From contig NZ_CM001466.1 of the NCBI RefSeq assembly GCF_000231055.2, forward strand, positions 3,353,716 to 3,408,267: a DNA stretch of 54,552 bases, in the 5' to 3' direction. A program made the translations under genes and the position numbers. The number at the start of each line of letters is the position of its first letter. The stretch's first letter is position 1. Source of the DNA: Saccharomonospora azurea NA-128 (lineage in GTDB: Bacteria; Actinomycetota; Actinomycetes; Mycobacteriales; Pseudonocardiaceae). The notes under the pieces were generated by a model, which was not told where the DNA came from, did no database searches, and worked only from the letters and a program-made list of their open reading frames with translations. Positions 24,567 to 33,745 of this stretch are shown in pieces.

Positions 24567-25679
24567 TCAGAGATCCAGCTGCCGCGACGTCTGCGACGCG
24601 GACTGGTCCTCTCCGATTTCGCCGTACTCCAGGCCCGTGTTCACGTTCTCGACATGGTCGCTCCAGGCGTCCACGCCGAACTTCTCACTCAGGTGATCGG
24701 TGGCGGTCTGGCGCATCGACTTGCCGAAGCCGGCGTCGACCCGTTGGCCCACCATGCCGTTCTCCGCGTGGTGCAGGCGCTGAGACCAGGTACCCGGGCC
24801 GGACCCGTTGTCGATCGCGTCGGTGGCCTTCTTGACGACGGAACGCTTGTGCTCCATCGCCTCACGAACCGTCTTGGCCTGCCGCCCCATCCAGTCGCGC
24901 AGCTTGCCCAGCATGGCCTTGATCTTGTCGAGCAGTCTGCGGAGCCAGTTCACTTTCTGGGTCGCCGTGCTCGTGGTCTGCACCGAACGCACCGCTGTCG
25001 CGCTCCCCGCCGCCGCGGTCGAACCGCCGAAGGTGGGCCCCGCCGCGGCGAGCGCCGGCACCCAGATCATGACGAGCCAGGTGATGAACTCGGTGAGGAG
25101 CGCGATGATGAACTCCTCGATCACCGTCATCACGATGCTCGAGAGGTGCAGCAGCTGCGCGATGTTCCCCGCTTCACCCGCGACCCCGCGGATTCCTTTG
25201 GCGAACTCGGCGAGTTTCGCGGCGGCGGCGTCGGACGCCGGTCCCTGCCAGCCCGCCAGGAAACGATCGGCTTCCTCGACGAACTGCTGCCCGAACTCGT
25301 TGATTCCCTCGCCGATCGAGCCGAAGTTCTCCGCGGCCAGCTGCAGTGCCGCACCGTCGCCGGACACGAGGTGGATGAGGTCCTGGAGCGGTTGGCAGAT
25401 GGAGATGAGGAAGTCGAGCCCCTGTCCCACCAGGGTGCCGATCGGGTCGAGAGCGAAGTCCTGCGCGATGTCCTTGCAGCTCGACACGAAGTCGGCGCCG
25501 TCGCTGGTGAGCGCTCCCAGTTCTCCGGCGGTGACCTGACCGTCCGACACCGAGTCCCAGGCGCTTCTGACAAGGTCCTTGCCGCCGGACAGGGTGTCCT
25601 GGTACGGGATCGCGTCGACGACTTGCTCGCCGTAGGTGGGTTCGCTCTTGATGCTGATGCCACCGAGCGGGTCGCTCAT
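24567..25679 (-). CDS. Large WXG-containing membrane-associated protein A (type VII secretion substrate-like)
   Basis: Paralogue of the 21563-22711 product; 370 residues. The shared core runs from VSGDG (106-110) through WQG (144-146), EFAKGIRG, and the hydrophobic block (about 183-213) ending IWVPALAAA. The C-terminal 130 residues are basic and charged, with RLLDKIKAMLGKL-type amphipathic helices, and differ from the other copy. No nuclease, deaminase or ADP-ribosyltransferase motif is visible. The core is like that of actinobacterial type VII polymorphic toxins. Start ATG 25679 gives MSDPLGG; its small partner gene is 35 bases upstream. Confidence 0.75.
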   Translation of the reverse strand: MSDPLGGISIKSEPTYGEQVVDAIPYQDTLSGGKDLVRSAWDSVSDGQVTAGELGALTSDGADFVSSCKDIAQDFALDPIGTLVGQGLDFLISICQPLQDLIHLVSGDGAALQLAAENFGSIGEGINEFGQQFVEEADRFLAGWQGPASDAAAAKLAEFAKGIRGVAGEAGNIAQLLHLSSIVMTVIEEFIIALLTEFITWLVMIWVPALAAAGPTFGGSTAAAGSATAVRSVQTTSTATQKVNWLRRLLDKIKAMLGKLRDWMGRQAKTVREAMEHKRSVVKKATDAIDNGSGPGTWSQRLHHAENGMVGQRVDAGFGKSMRQTATDHLSEKFGVDAWSDHVENVNTGLEYGEIGEDQSASQTSRQLDL

Positions 25680-25714
25680 GGTGTTGTCACTCCTCGAAGA
25701 AAGTGAAGGGCGAG

Positions 25715-26056
25715 TCAGACTGCCTTGTCGGAGAGTTTCGCGGCGTTGATGCGCAGAAGGACCTCGCGCAGCGACCGCTCCGCTTCCTGCTCTGCCGATC
25801 GGTACTGCTCGGCGGCGCTTCTCATCTTGTCCGAACCGGACTGCAGTCCGAAGCTCAGATCGTCGAGCAGGTCGTTGAAATCGCCGAGCATCCCGGTGTA
25901 CTGGTCCTTGACGAAGATGCCGACGACACCCCACGACTTGTCGCTGACATCGGCCTGGTCGACCAGGCCTTTCACCCGCTCGACTGCCGACCTGTGTCCC
26001 GACAGCGCGCGTGAGTAGGCGTCGAGTTGCTCCGGTGCGACGTGGTATCCGCTCAT
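25715..26056 (-). CDS. Small WXG100-like type VII secretion protein A
   Basis: A 113-residue helical protein with the turn KSWGVVG at 40-46 and the export-type motif YxxxE at 85-89 (YRSAE) near the end of the second helix. The N-terminal SGYHVAPEQLDAY is typical of actinobacterial WXG100-like proteins. It is paralogous to the 22729-23076 product and is followed by the matching large protein gene. Together the two probably form a dimeric secretion substrate; the secretion route through an ESX machine is inference. Confidence 0.78.
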   Translation of the reverse strand: MSGYHVAPEQLDAYSRALSGHRSAVERVKGLVDQADVSDKSWGVVGIFVKDQYTGMLGDFNDLLDDLSFGLQSGSDKMRSAAEQYRSAEQEAERSLREVLLRINAAKLSDKAV

Positions 26057-26071
26057 GACTTCCCTGGTGCC

Positions 26072-27265
26072 TTACGTGACGGTGTTGACGGAGGACGGGT
26101 TCGCGGGGCCCCCGGTGAAGGGCGCCGCGGTGGGGGGCGACGCGTCGTCGATCTGTTTGCGTGGACGCCGGAGAGAGAAGTAGAGGACCACCCCGCCGCC
26201 GGCGAGAGCGCCACCCGCGACGAGGAACTCGAACAGTCCCGCTGCGGACTCGTCGTCGAACACGAGCGGGCGCGGCCACAACGGAGCGACCCGGCCGCCC
26301 ACCACGTCGCCCGGTTCGGGTGGTAGTTCCCCGTACCAGCGGCGTTCGCGGAAACTACGCTCCTCACCGTCGACGACGAAGTGACCGTGGACGTGCGTGT
26401 TGGGGTCGTAGCGAGTGCGACGCTGGCCTGGAGGACCACTCTTGTGGAAGACGCCGTCCTTGGTGCCGGTGATGTGCACGTCGACGTGCTGCGCGAAGTT
26501 CAGCTGGAACGACAAACCGTTGATCAGCATGCCGGCGGAGACGACGAACAGGCAGCCGGCGAACAGTGCGCCCAGTATCCGGGCCGGCGCCGATGCCTTC
26601 CGGCCTTCGCCGCGCGCGCGAGCGATCGCCGACGCGGTCAACGCCACCACGCTGGGCAGGACGACGAGCACCAGAAGGATCGTCAGCAATCCCCAGAGCC
26701 CGATCGATGCCTGGATCCACAGCACGGTGACCGCGATCCCCAGGAGCCAGGCCAGGGCGAGCAGCCAGCCACCGAGCTTGTGGCGTGGGTCGAGCGCGAG
26801 CTCGCTCGACGACACCGCCATGTCCGTCGCCGGCTCGAAGGTCTGTCCGGACGTCTGTGGGCCGTGGTCCGGCATGGCTGGCTGCGGTGGCGCGGGAACG
26901 GGGGCGCCCGGTGGCGGCTGCCGGTCCCATCGGGGATCGGTCGGACCGGCAGGGCGGTGAGCAGCATGCGGTGGGACGGGGCCTGCGTACTCGCCCGGAG
27001 GTGTTCCGGGAACGGGTGTCACCGCTCCGTGGTGGACGGTGCCTTGCGGGTGTTGCGGCGCTGGGCCGACCCCACCGTGCCCCGGCCAGGGCGCGCCGTG
27101 CTGGGGCTCCGTTCCCCAGGGTGGTGCGGGTTGGGTACTCGCGCTCGGCAGCTGTGCGGCGTCCTCCACCGCCCGTTTGCGGAGTGTGGAGCCGCGGGCG
27201 CCGAGCGCGATCGCGATGCCGTAGCCGACGACGATGATCGCGGGCAGCACCTCGTCGAAAGTCAT
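26072..27265 (-). CDS. Proline-rich multi-pass membrane protein
   Basis: A 397-residue protein. It has a short N-terminal hydrophobic segment (about 8-24) and a long Pro/Gly/His-rich linker (about 40-145). Transmembrane segments lie at about 168-188, 190-212 and 230-255. An extracytoplasmic beta domain (YDPNTHVHGHFVVDGEERSF, then a GDVV and PLWPRP pattern) resembles DUF3592-type domains, and one more transmembrane segment follows near the C-terminus. The family call is tentative. It lies 15 bases before the WXG module A gene, suggesting a membrane role in that system. Confidence 0.6.
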   Translation of the reverse strand: MTFDEVLPAIIVVGYGIAIALGARGSTLRKRAVEDAAQLPSASTQPAPPWGTEPQHGAPWPGHGGVGPAPQHPQGTVHHGAVTPVPGTPPGEYAGPVPPHAAHRPAGPTDPRWDRQPPPGAPVPAPPQPAMPDHGPQTSGQTFEPATDMAVSSSELALDPRHKLGGWLLALAWLLGIAVTVLWIQASIGLWGLLTILLVLVVLPSVVALTASAIARARGEGRKASAPARILGALFAGCLFVVSAGMLINGLSFQLNFAQHVDVHITGTKDGVFHKSGPPGQRRTRYDPNTHVHGHFVVDGEERSFRERRWYGELPPEPGDVVGGRVAPLWPRPLVFDDESAAGLFEFLVAGGALAGGGVVLYFSLRRPRKQIDDASPPTAAPFTGGPANPSSVNTVT

Positions 27266-27320
27266 GTTCCCCCTCGTCGTTCACCGTGCGGTGTGAACGC
27301 GACTGTGCTGTGCGGTGCGC

Positions 27321-27929
27321 TCAGCGGCGGTCGTCGTCGTTGAACAGGTTCTGCAGGAAGTCGTCACCGGCGGAGCCGCCACCCGACGGCGGGGGAGGCG
27401 TGGGCGGCTGCGCCGAATCCGACGACCCGTCCCCGTCGAGGAAGTCCTGGTGGGAGTAGTCCTCGTGGTACTCCTCCTCGGGCCGCAGCCGCGGCCGGCG
27501 GGCGGGGCGTTCCTGTTCCATGCGCTCCCACAGCTCCTCGGGCGTGGTGCCGAAGAGCTGGGCCTGCGTCTCCAGGACCTGGTCGGTGACGCCCATGCCG
27601 TCGACGTGTTCGTCGACGATCCCCGCCTGCTTGCGGGCCGCCTCGCCGACGGCCTGCTGGATGGTGGACATGAGGGTCGCCGCCAACGCCTGCGGCTGCT
27701 GCGCGAGCGCCCGGTCCGTCAACTGGATGTCCTTGATCGAACCGCCGGCCCCGGCCACCACGGTGACGCTCCGGTCGGCGCTCGACGCGGTGGCCTCGAG
27801 GGCCGCGATCTCACTCTGCATCCGGCCGACGTCGGCGAGCCGGTCGTCGACCCTCTGCAACTTCGACTGGAACTGCTCGAACTGTGCGACGAGCCGCTCG
27901 AACTCCGCTGACAACCGTTCCTCCGTCAT
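27321..27929 (-). CDS. YbaB/EbfC-family protein
   Basis: A 202-residue protein whose first about 130 residues have a coiled-coil start (ERLVAQFEQFQSKLQRV) and a YbaB/EbfC-type beta-helix core (VTVVAGAGGSIKDIQLTDRAL). An acidic, Pro/Gly-rich tail follows that the classic nucleoid protein lacks. In actinobacteria, extended YbaB-like proteins often sit beside WXG100 and ESX genes, as EspL-type proteins do. It is the first gene of the minus-strand cluster. Start is ATG 27929 or the GTG just before it; no strong ribosome-binding site is visible. Confidence 0.72.
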   Translation of the reverse strand: MTEERLSAEFERLVAQFEQFQSKLQRVDDRLADVGRMQSEIAALEATASSADRSVTVVAGAGGSIKDIQLTDRALAQQPQALAATLMSTIQQAVGEAARKQAGIVDEHVDGMGVTDQVLETQAQLFGTTPEELWERMEQERPARRPRLRPEEEYHEDYSHQDFLDGDGSSDSAQPPTPPPPSGGGSAGDDFLQNLFNDDDRR

Positions 27930-27932
27930 CAC

Positions 27933-28383
27933 TTTTGATCAACTACTCGAGCACGGTGCGTGTTCAATGATGGAGTACGGTGTAGCGCGACGTGCGGAGT
28001 TCCGCCGGAATCGACAGGGATCACTCGCGAACTGCCACGACGCATGGCGATCGCGCACACAGCCACCTGAGGTAGGCTGGGAAAACAGAGCCACCCGTCC
28101 GGGTACGCATCGCCGGTTGTACTCGACCCCCGATGTGGTAGCCGTGAATGCGGGCGGGTATCTTTGACGACCGTGCCCGGCAGGCTGTCGGGCCCTCCGT
28201 GTGCCTTCAGATCACGGTGGGTGCCTCAGGCGCCTGTCCGCGGTCGAGTCAGGCGGAGTTCCACGGCAATCCCGATGGGAAGTTGAGGGGTCGTTTTCCG
28301 ATCCTGAGACGGGCCGACACGCCCGACCGCGGGGACCGGGGAGACAACGTAGAGCTAGGTAGACGCAACAGAAGGCTGGTCCA
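27933..28383. promoter_or_regulatory. Divergent promoter and rpsL leader region
   Basis: This 450-base interval separates the minus-strand WXG cluster from rpsL and holds no convincing gene. It must contain promoters for both directions. A candidate rpsL -10 is TATCTT at 28159-28164, without a good -35; TTGTAC (28117) with TAGCCG (28139) is an alternative. Either would give a leader of more than 200 bases, containing the element at 28315-28341 shared with the rpsJ leader. Confidence 0.5.
28315..28341 (+). promoter_or_regulatory. Shared leader element upstream of rpsL
   Basis: The segment beginning CGACACGCCCGACCGCG is nearly identical (one substitution and one base insertion) to 33229-33254 in the rpsJ leader. 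A second shared word, CACGGCAA, lies upstream in both (28262 and 33188). The element can pair CCCG with CGGG across a small loop. It lies about 45 bases before rpsL, consistent with an RNA-level control site for ribosomal-protein synthesis; the ligand is unknown. Confidence 0.6.
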
Positions 28384-28758
28384 TTGCCCACGATCCAGCA
28401 GCTGGTCCGTAAGGGCCGCCAGGACAAGGCTGCCAAGCAGAAGACGGCGGCGCTCAAGGGAAGCCCGCAGCGTCGTGGTGTGTGCACCCGCGTGTACACG
28501 ACCACGCCCAAGAAGCCGAACTCGGCCCTGCGCAAGGTCGCCCGCGTGAAGTTGAGCAACGGCATCGAGGTCACGGCCTACATCCCCGGTGAGGGTCACA
28601 ACCTTCAAGAGCACTCGATGGTGCTCGTCCGTGGCGGCCGTGTGAAGGACTTGCCGGGTGTTCGCTACAAGATCATCCGCGGTTCGCTCGACACGCAGGG
28701 CGTGAAGAACCGCAAGCAGGCGCGCAGTCGGTACGGCGCGAAGAAGGAGAAGAGCTAA
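28384..28758 (+). CDS. rpsL: 30S ribosomal protein S12
   Basis: Decoding-centre protein of the small subunit, 124 residues. The TTG at 28384 is preceded by AGAAGG and gives the usual N-terminus [11 protein letters not shown]. The streptomycin-related loops [11 protein letters not shown] and [11 protein letters not shown] are wild type, with the equivalents of Lys43 and Lys88 present, so no streptomycin-resistance change is seen. It heads the str operon. The final base is shared with the rpsG start. Confidence 0.97.
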   Translation: MPTIQQLVRKGRQDKAAKQKTAALKGSPQRRGVCTRVYTTTPKKPNSALRKVARVKLSNGIEVTAYIPGEGHNLQEHSMVLVRGGRVKDLPGVRYKIIRGSLDTQGVKNRKQARSRYGAKKEKS

Positions 28759-29228
28759 TGCCCCGCAAGGGTCCGGCCCCGAAGCGGCCGTTGACGGCTG
28801 ACCCGGTGTACCAGTCTCCGCTTGTCACCCAGTTGGTGAACAAGGTGCTGCAGGACGGTAAGCGTTCGATCGCCGAGCGCATCGTCTACGGCGCCCTGGA
28901 AGGCGCGCGGGAGAAGACCGGTACCGACCCGGTCGTCACTCTGAAGCGTGCGCTCGACAACGTGAAGCCCACCCTCGAGGTGAAGAGCCGCCGCGTCGGT
29001 GGTGCCACCTACCAGGTGCCGATCGAGGTCAAGCCGGGTCGCTCGACCACCCTTGCGCTGCGTTGGATCACCACGTACGCGCGTGCGCGTCGTGAGAAGA
29101 CCATGATCGAACGCCTCCAGAACGAGCTGCTCGACGCGAGCAACGGCCTCGGGGCCAGCGTGAAGCGCCGCGAGGACACCCACAAGATGGCCGAGTCCAA
29201 CAAGGCCTTCGCTCACTACCGCTGGTGA
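28758..29228 (+). CDS. rpsG: 30S ribosomal protein S7
   Basis: Primary 16S rRNA-binding protein that nucleates assembly of the 30S head; 156 residues, normal length. The N-terminus [11 protein letters not shown] and the C-terminal [12 protein letters not shown] are typical. The ATG overlaps the rpsL stop (TAATG), so the two are translationally coupled. In E. coli S7 is the autoregulator of the str operon; whether that applies here is not visible. Confidence 0.97.
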   Translation: MPRKGPAPKRPLTADPVYQSPLVTQLVNKVLQDGKRSIAERIVYGALEGAREKTGTDPVVTLKRALDNVKPTLEVKSRRVGGATYQVPIEVKPGRSTTLALRWITTYARARREKTMIERLQNELLDASNGLGASVKRREDTHKMAESNKAFAHYRW

Positions 29229-29322
29229 GTCCGACAGCAGTGAACTTTAGGCAACACCGTCGGCCCGGTCCGATTGACGGCGCCAATGCCGGGTTCCACG
29301 TTTGAGACAGGGGAACATTGAA

Positions 29323-31425
29323 GTGGCACGTGACGTGCTGACCGACCTCACCAAGGTCCGCAACATCGGCATCATGGCCCACATCGACGCCGGTAAAACC
29401 ACGACCACCGAGCGGATCCTGTTCTACACCGGGATCAACTACAAGCTCGGCGAGACGCACGATGGCTCGGCGACGATGGACTGGATGGAGGAGGAGCAGA
29501 AGCGGGGTATCACCATCACCTCGGCTGCCACCACCACCTTCTGGCATGACAACCAGATCAATATCGTCGATACGCCCGGTCACGTCGACTTCACGGTCGA
29601 GGTGGAACGGAATCTCCGGGTTCTCGACGGTGCCGTTGCCGTTTTCGACGGCAAGGAAGGCGTTGAGCCGCAGTCCGAGCAGGTCTGGCGGCAGGCCGAC
29701 AAGTACGACGTCCCGCGCGTCTGCTTCGTCAACAAGATGGACAAGCTCGGTGCGGACTTCTACTACACCGTCCGCACCATCGAGGAGCGCCTCGGCGCCA
29801 AGCCGCTGGTCCTCCAGCTGCCCATCGGCGCCGAGAGCGACTTCCAGGGCGTCGTCGACCTGGTCCGCATGAAGGCGCTGACCTGGCGCGGCGAGACGCA
29901 GAAGGGCGAGGACTACGAGGTCGAGGAGATCCCGGCCGACCTCGCCGACAAGGCTGCCGAGTACCGCGAGAAGCTCGTCGAGACCGTCGCCGAGGCCGAC
30001 GACGAGCTGATGGAGCGCTACCTCGGCGGCGAGACGCTGACCGAGGACGAGATCAAGGCGGGTATCCGGAAGCTCACCATCGCGCGTGAGGTCTTCCCGG
30101 TGCTGGCGGGTTCGGCGTTCAAGAACAAGGGCGTGCAGCCCATGCTCGACGCCGTGATCGACTACCTGCCGTCGCCGCTGGACATGCCGCCGGTCGAGGG
30201 CGTCCTTCCCGACGGCACCGCGGCGACGCGCAAGCCGTCGACCGAGGAGCCCTTCTCCGCGCTGGTCTCCAAGATCGCGGTGCACCCGTTCTTCGGCAAG
30301 TTGACCTACATCCGGGTGTACTCCGGCAAGGTCTCCGCGGGCACCCAGGTCGTCAACGCGACCAAGGAGCGCAAGGAGCGCATCGGGAAGCTCTTCCAGA
30401 TGCACTCCAACAAGGAGAACCCGGTCGACGAGGCCCAGGCCGGCCACATCTACGCCGTCCAGGGTCTGAAGGACACCACGACGGGTGACACGCTCGCCGA
30501 CTCGCAGAAGCCGATCGTTCTCGAGTCGATGACCTTCCCCGAGCCGGTCATCAAGGTGGCCATCGAGCCCAAGACGAAGGCCGACCAGGAGAAGCTGTCG
30601 ACCGCGATCCAGAAGCTCGCCGAGGAGGACCCGACGTTCCGGGTCAGCCAGGACGAGGAAACGGGTCAGACGATCATCGAGGGTATGGGTGAGCTCCACC
30701 TCGAGGTGCTCGTCAACCGCATGAAGACCGACTTCAAGGTCGAGGCGAACATCGGTAAGCCTCAGGTGTCCTACCGCGAGACGATCCGCAAGACGGTCGA
30801 CAAGCTGGAGTACACCCACAAGAAGCAGACCGGTGGTTCGGGTCAGTTCGCTCGCGTGATCATCTCGCTCGAGCCGCTCGACACCGCGTCGGCCGAGGGT
30901 GCTCTCTACGAGTTCGAGAACAAGGTCACCGGTGGGCGTGTGCCGAAGGAGTACATCCCGTCGGTGGACCAGGGTGCTCAGGACGCCATGCAGTACGGCG
31001 TGCTGGCCGGCTACCCGCTCGTCGGCCTGAAGGTCACTCTGCTGGACGGTGCGTACCACGAAGTCGACTCGTCGGAGATGGCCTTCAAGGTCGCCGGTTC
31101 GATGGCGCTCAAGGAGGCCGCGCGGAAGGCCAACCCGGTACTGCTTGAGCCGATGATGGCGGTCGAGGTGACCACGCCCGAGGACTACATGGGCGATGTC
31201 ATCGGCGACCTGAACGCCCGCCGTGGCCAGATCCAGGCCATGGAGGAAAGGTCGGGTACGCGCGTCGTCAAGGCGCTCGTGCCTCTGTCGGAGATGTTCG
31301 GGTACGTGGGCGACCTCCGGTCCAAGACCCAGGGGCGCGCCAACTACACGATGGTCTTCGACTCCTACGCGGAGGTTCCGTCGAACGTCGCGAAGGAGAT
31401 CATCGCGAAGGCAACGGGGGAGTGA
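29323..31425 (+). CDS. fusA: Translation elongation factor G
   Basis: GTPase that drives ribosomal translocation, 700 residues. G1 AHIDAGKT is at residues 19-26; the DTPGH and NKMD motifs and the later domains are complete. The GTG at 29323 ([13 protein letters not shown]) follows AGGGGAAC and is preferred to an in-frame TTG at 29302. It is the third gene of the str operon, 94 bases after rpsG. The sequence just downstream contains decayed copies of its 3' end. Confidence 0.97.
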   Translation: MARDVLTDLTKVRNIGIMAHIDAGKTTTTERILFYTGINYKLGETHDGSATMDWMEEEQKRGITITSAATTTFWHDNQINIVDTPGHVDFTVEVERNLRVLDGAVAVFDGKEGVEPQSEQVWRQADKYDVPRVCFVNKMDKLGADFYYTVRTIEERLGAKPLVLQLPIGAESDFQGVVDLVRMKALTWRGETQKGEDYEVEEIPADLADKAAEYREKLVETVAEADDELMERYLGGETLTEDEIKAGIRKLTIAREVFPVLAGSAFKNKGVQPMLDAVIDYLPSPLDMPPVEGVLPDGTAATRKPSTEEPFSALVSKIAVHPFFGKLTYIRVYSGKVSAGTQVVNATKERKERIGKLFQMHSNKENPVDEAQAGHIYAVQGLKDTTTGDTLADSQKPIVLESMTFPEPVIKVAIEPKTKADQEKLSTAIQKLAEEDPTFRVSQDEETGQTIIEGMGELHLEVLVNRMKTDFKVEANIGKPQVSYRETIRKTVDKLEYTHKKQTGGSGQFARVIISLEPLDTASAEGALYEFENKVTGGRVPKEYIPSVDQGAQDAMQYGVLAGYPLVGLKVTLLDGAYHEVDSSEMAFKVAGSMALKEAARKANPVLLEPMMAVEVTTPEDYMGDVIGDLNARRGQIQAMEERSGTRVVKALVPLSEMFGYVGDLRSKTQGRANYTMVFDSYAEVPSNVAKEIIAKATGE

Positions 31426-31665
31426 GCATCGCGTGAGCATTGCGAGCGCGAAGCGAAGCGAACCTGGAGCCTTGCAGCGGCTGTTGCCGAGGCGACGGGG
31501 GAGTGAGCTCGCGCGAGTGAGCGCGCAGCGAAGCGAACTCGGAGTCGAGCAGTGAAGTCCGTGAAGGGCGAAGGGATCGTGATCGGTGTCGGTGCGGGTC
31601 ACTCGCACCGACACGGTGAACAAACTCCAGACCTTCGATCCGACACCGTGGCGACGGGGAAGTAA
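31406..31665 (+). repeat. Degenerate repeats of the fusA 3' end
   Basis: The end of fusA and the bases after it (31406-31470, around GCAACGGGGGAGTGAGC) recur imperfectly at 31487-31550 (GCGACGGGGGAGTGAGC, then AGCGAAGCGAAC). A short third copy lies near 31651 (GCGACGGGGAAGTAAG). Each copy reads Ala-Thr-Gly-Glu/Lys-stop in one frame. They look like an old tandem duplication in the fusA-tuf spacer. Confidence 0.65.
31586..31614 (+). other. Perfect hairpin in the fusA-tuf spacer
   Basis: An 11-bp stem (GTGTCGGTGCG / CGCACCGACAC) with a 7-base loop, 161 bases after fusA. No T-run follows. It may be an attenuator, an RNA-processing site or a terminator separating tuf from fusA. The fusA-tuf spacer (31426-31791) contains no gene. 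Confidence 0.6.
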
Positions 31666-31791
31666 GAACCCGGAGCACCCAAACGCGGGCGCGAAAGGGG
31701 CCTTCCCCTAAGGTCCGCACAACCGAGCAGAACGAGTCGTCGGCCGGCAGCCACGCCGACCGGCAGCAAGAAAGTCCAGGAGGACATTCCA

Positions 31792-32985
<1,194 letters not shown>

Positions 32986-33010
32986 GGCACCCACCCCGGG
33001 TGCGGGTGCC
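32986..33010 (+). terminator. Hairpin terminator after tuf
   Basis: GGCACCC (32986-32992) pairs with GGGTGCC (33004-33010) right after the tuf stop, and the loop contains further CCCGGG pairing. No long T-run follows. It is the probable end of the str operon. Confidence 0.65.
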
Positions 33011-33032
33011 ATCTGCAGATATGGCATCCTAC

Positions 33033-33038
33033 TAAGGT
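33033..33038 (+). promoter_or_regulatory. Candidate -10 box for the S10 operon
   Basis: TAAGGT fits the TAnnnT -10 pattern and lies just after the tuf terminator; no good -35 is visible 17 bases upstream. Transcription from here would begin near 33045, so the message would open with the strong hairpin at 33049-33099. Confidence 0.3.
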
Positions 33039-33048
33039 TGCTCGACGC

Positions 33049-33099
33049 GGGGCGGCCGATTTCGCAAGGACATATGGCTCCCGAGAAATCGGCCGCCCC
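33049..33099 (+). other. 15-bp hairpin in the S10 operon leader, enclosing a ten-codon frame
   Basis: GGGGCGGCCGATTTC (33049-33063) pairs perfectly with 33085-33099 around a 21-base loop. The loop carries AAGGA and an ATG (33074) that opens the frame [10 protein letters not shown], ending at TGA 33104-33106. The 3' arm of the hairpin is part of this frame. It is a strong candidate for a regulatory leader of the S10 operon or an additional terminator of the str operon. The rest of the interval to rpsJ (33107-33409) holds no gene. Confidence 0.6.
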
Positions 33100-33228
33100 G
33101 TCGTGAGCGTCCCGGGCTCGCATTCTTTGCGAGTCAGGAGCGGTCGGCCTCCTGGCCGGTGCTCCGTGGAGCAAGAAGACCTAGCGGCACGGCAACGATT
33201 CCTGCGGGATGAGTCTGCGCAGTGGGTG

Positions 33229-33254
33229 CGACACGCCCGACCGCGTGGACCGGG
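33229..33254 (+). promoter_or_regulatory. Shared leader element upstream of rpsJ
   Basis: This is the partner of the element at 28315-28341 before rpsL: CGACACGCCCGACCGCG, then a nearly identical GGACCGGGAG. It lies about 155 bases before rpsJ. The matching CACGGCAA word is at 33188-33195. It is probably a transcribed regulatory element common to the str and S10 operons. Confidence 0.6.
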
Positions 33255-33409
33255 AGCAGGTCGCTGACGTGCGGTAACAGCGGTACGAGACGATTCCTCG
33301 ACCGTCCGACGTCCCCCGCGGGGAGGCGCCTCGACGATCGAGGGCAGGCCGGAAAGGCCGGCCCGAGGAGTCGATGTCGGGCCGGTCGAGGACGAGACGG
33401 TAAGGAACC

Positions 33410-33715
33410 ATGGCGGGACAGAAGATCCGCATCAGGCTCAAGGCCTACGACCACGAGGCGATCGACGCCAGCGCGCGCAAGATCGTCGAGACGGTGACGC
33501 GCACCGGCGCCTCGGTCGTCGGACCTGTGCCGCTGCCCACCGAGAAGAACGTTTACTGCGTGATCCGTTCGCCGCACAAGTACAAGGACTCGCGCGAGCA
33601 CTTCGAGATGCGCACGCACAAGCGTCTGATCGACATCCTCGACCCGACGCCGAAGACGGTGGACGCGCTCATGCGCATCGACCTTCCGGCGAGCGTCGAC
33701 GTCAACATCCAGTAA
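33410..33715 (+). CDS. rpsJ: 30S ribosomal protein S10
   Basis: Small-subunit head protein (also NusE, a transcription antitermination partner), 101 residues. The N-terminus [18 protein letters not shown] is typical. Preceded by AAGGAACC. It heads the S10 operon after a 424-base leader interval that contains two candidate RNA elements. Confidence 0.97.
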
Positions 33716-33745
33716 GCGTTGGTCGAGCGGCGGAGATAGAGACTC

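Noticed and set aside
28384-28758. Streptomycin-resistance change in S12
   Set aside because: The equivalents of Lys43 and Lys88 and their surroundings are wild type.
29302-29322. TTG 29302 as the fusA start
   Set aside because: The extra codons contain the AGGGGAAC ribosome-binding site of GTG 29323, which gives the normal EF-G N-terminus.
33230-33260. A mobile-element or CRISPR origin of the repeated CGACACGCCCGACC element
   Set aside because: Only two copies, both in ribosomal-protein leaders at similar positions; no spacer array, flanking repeats or transposase are present.
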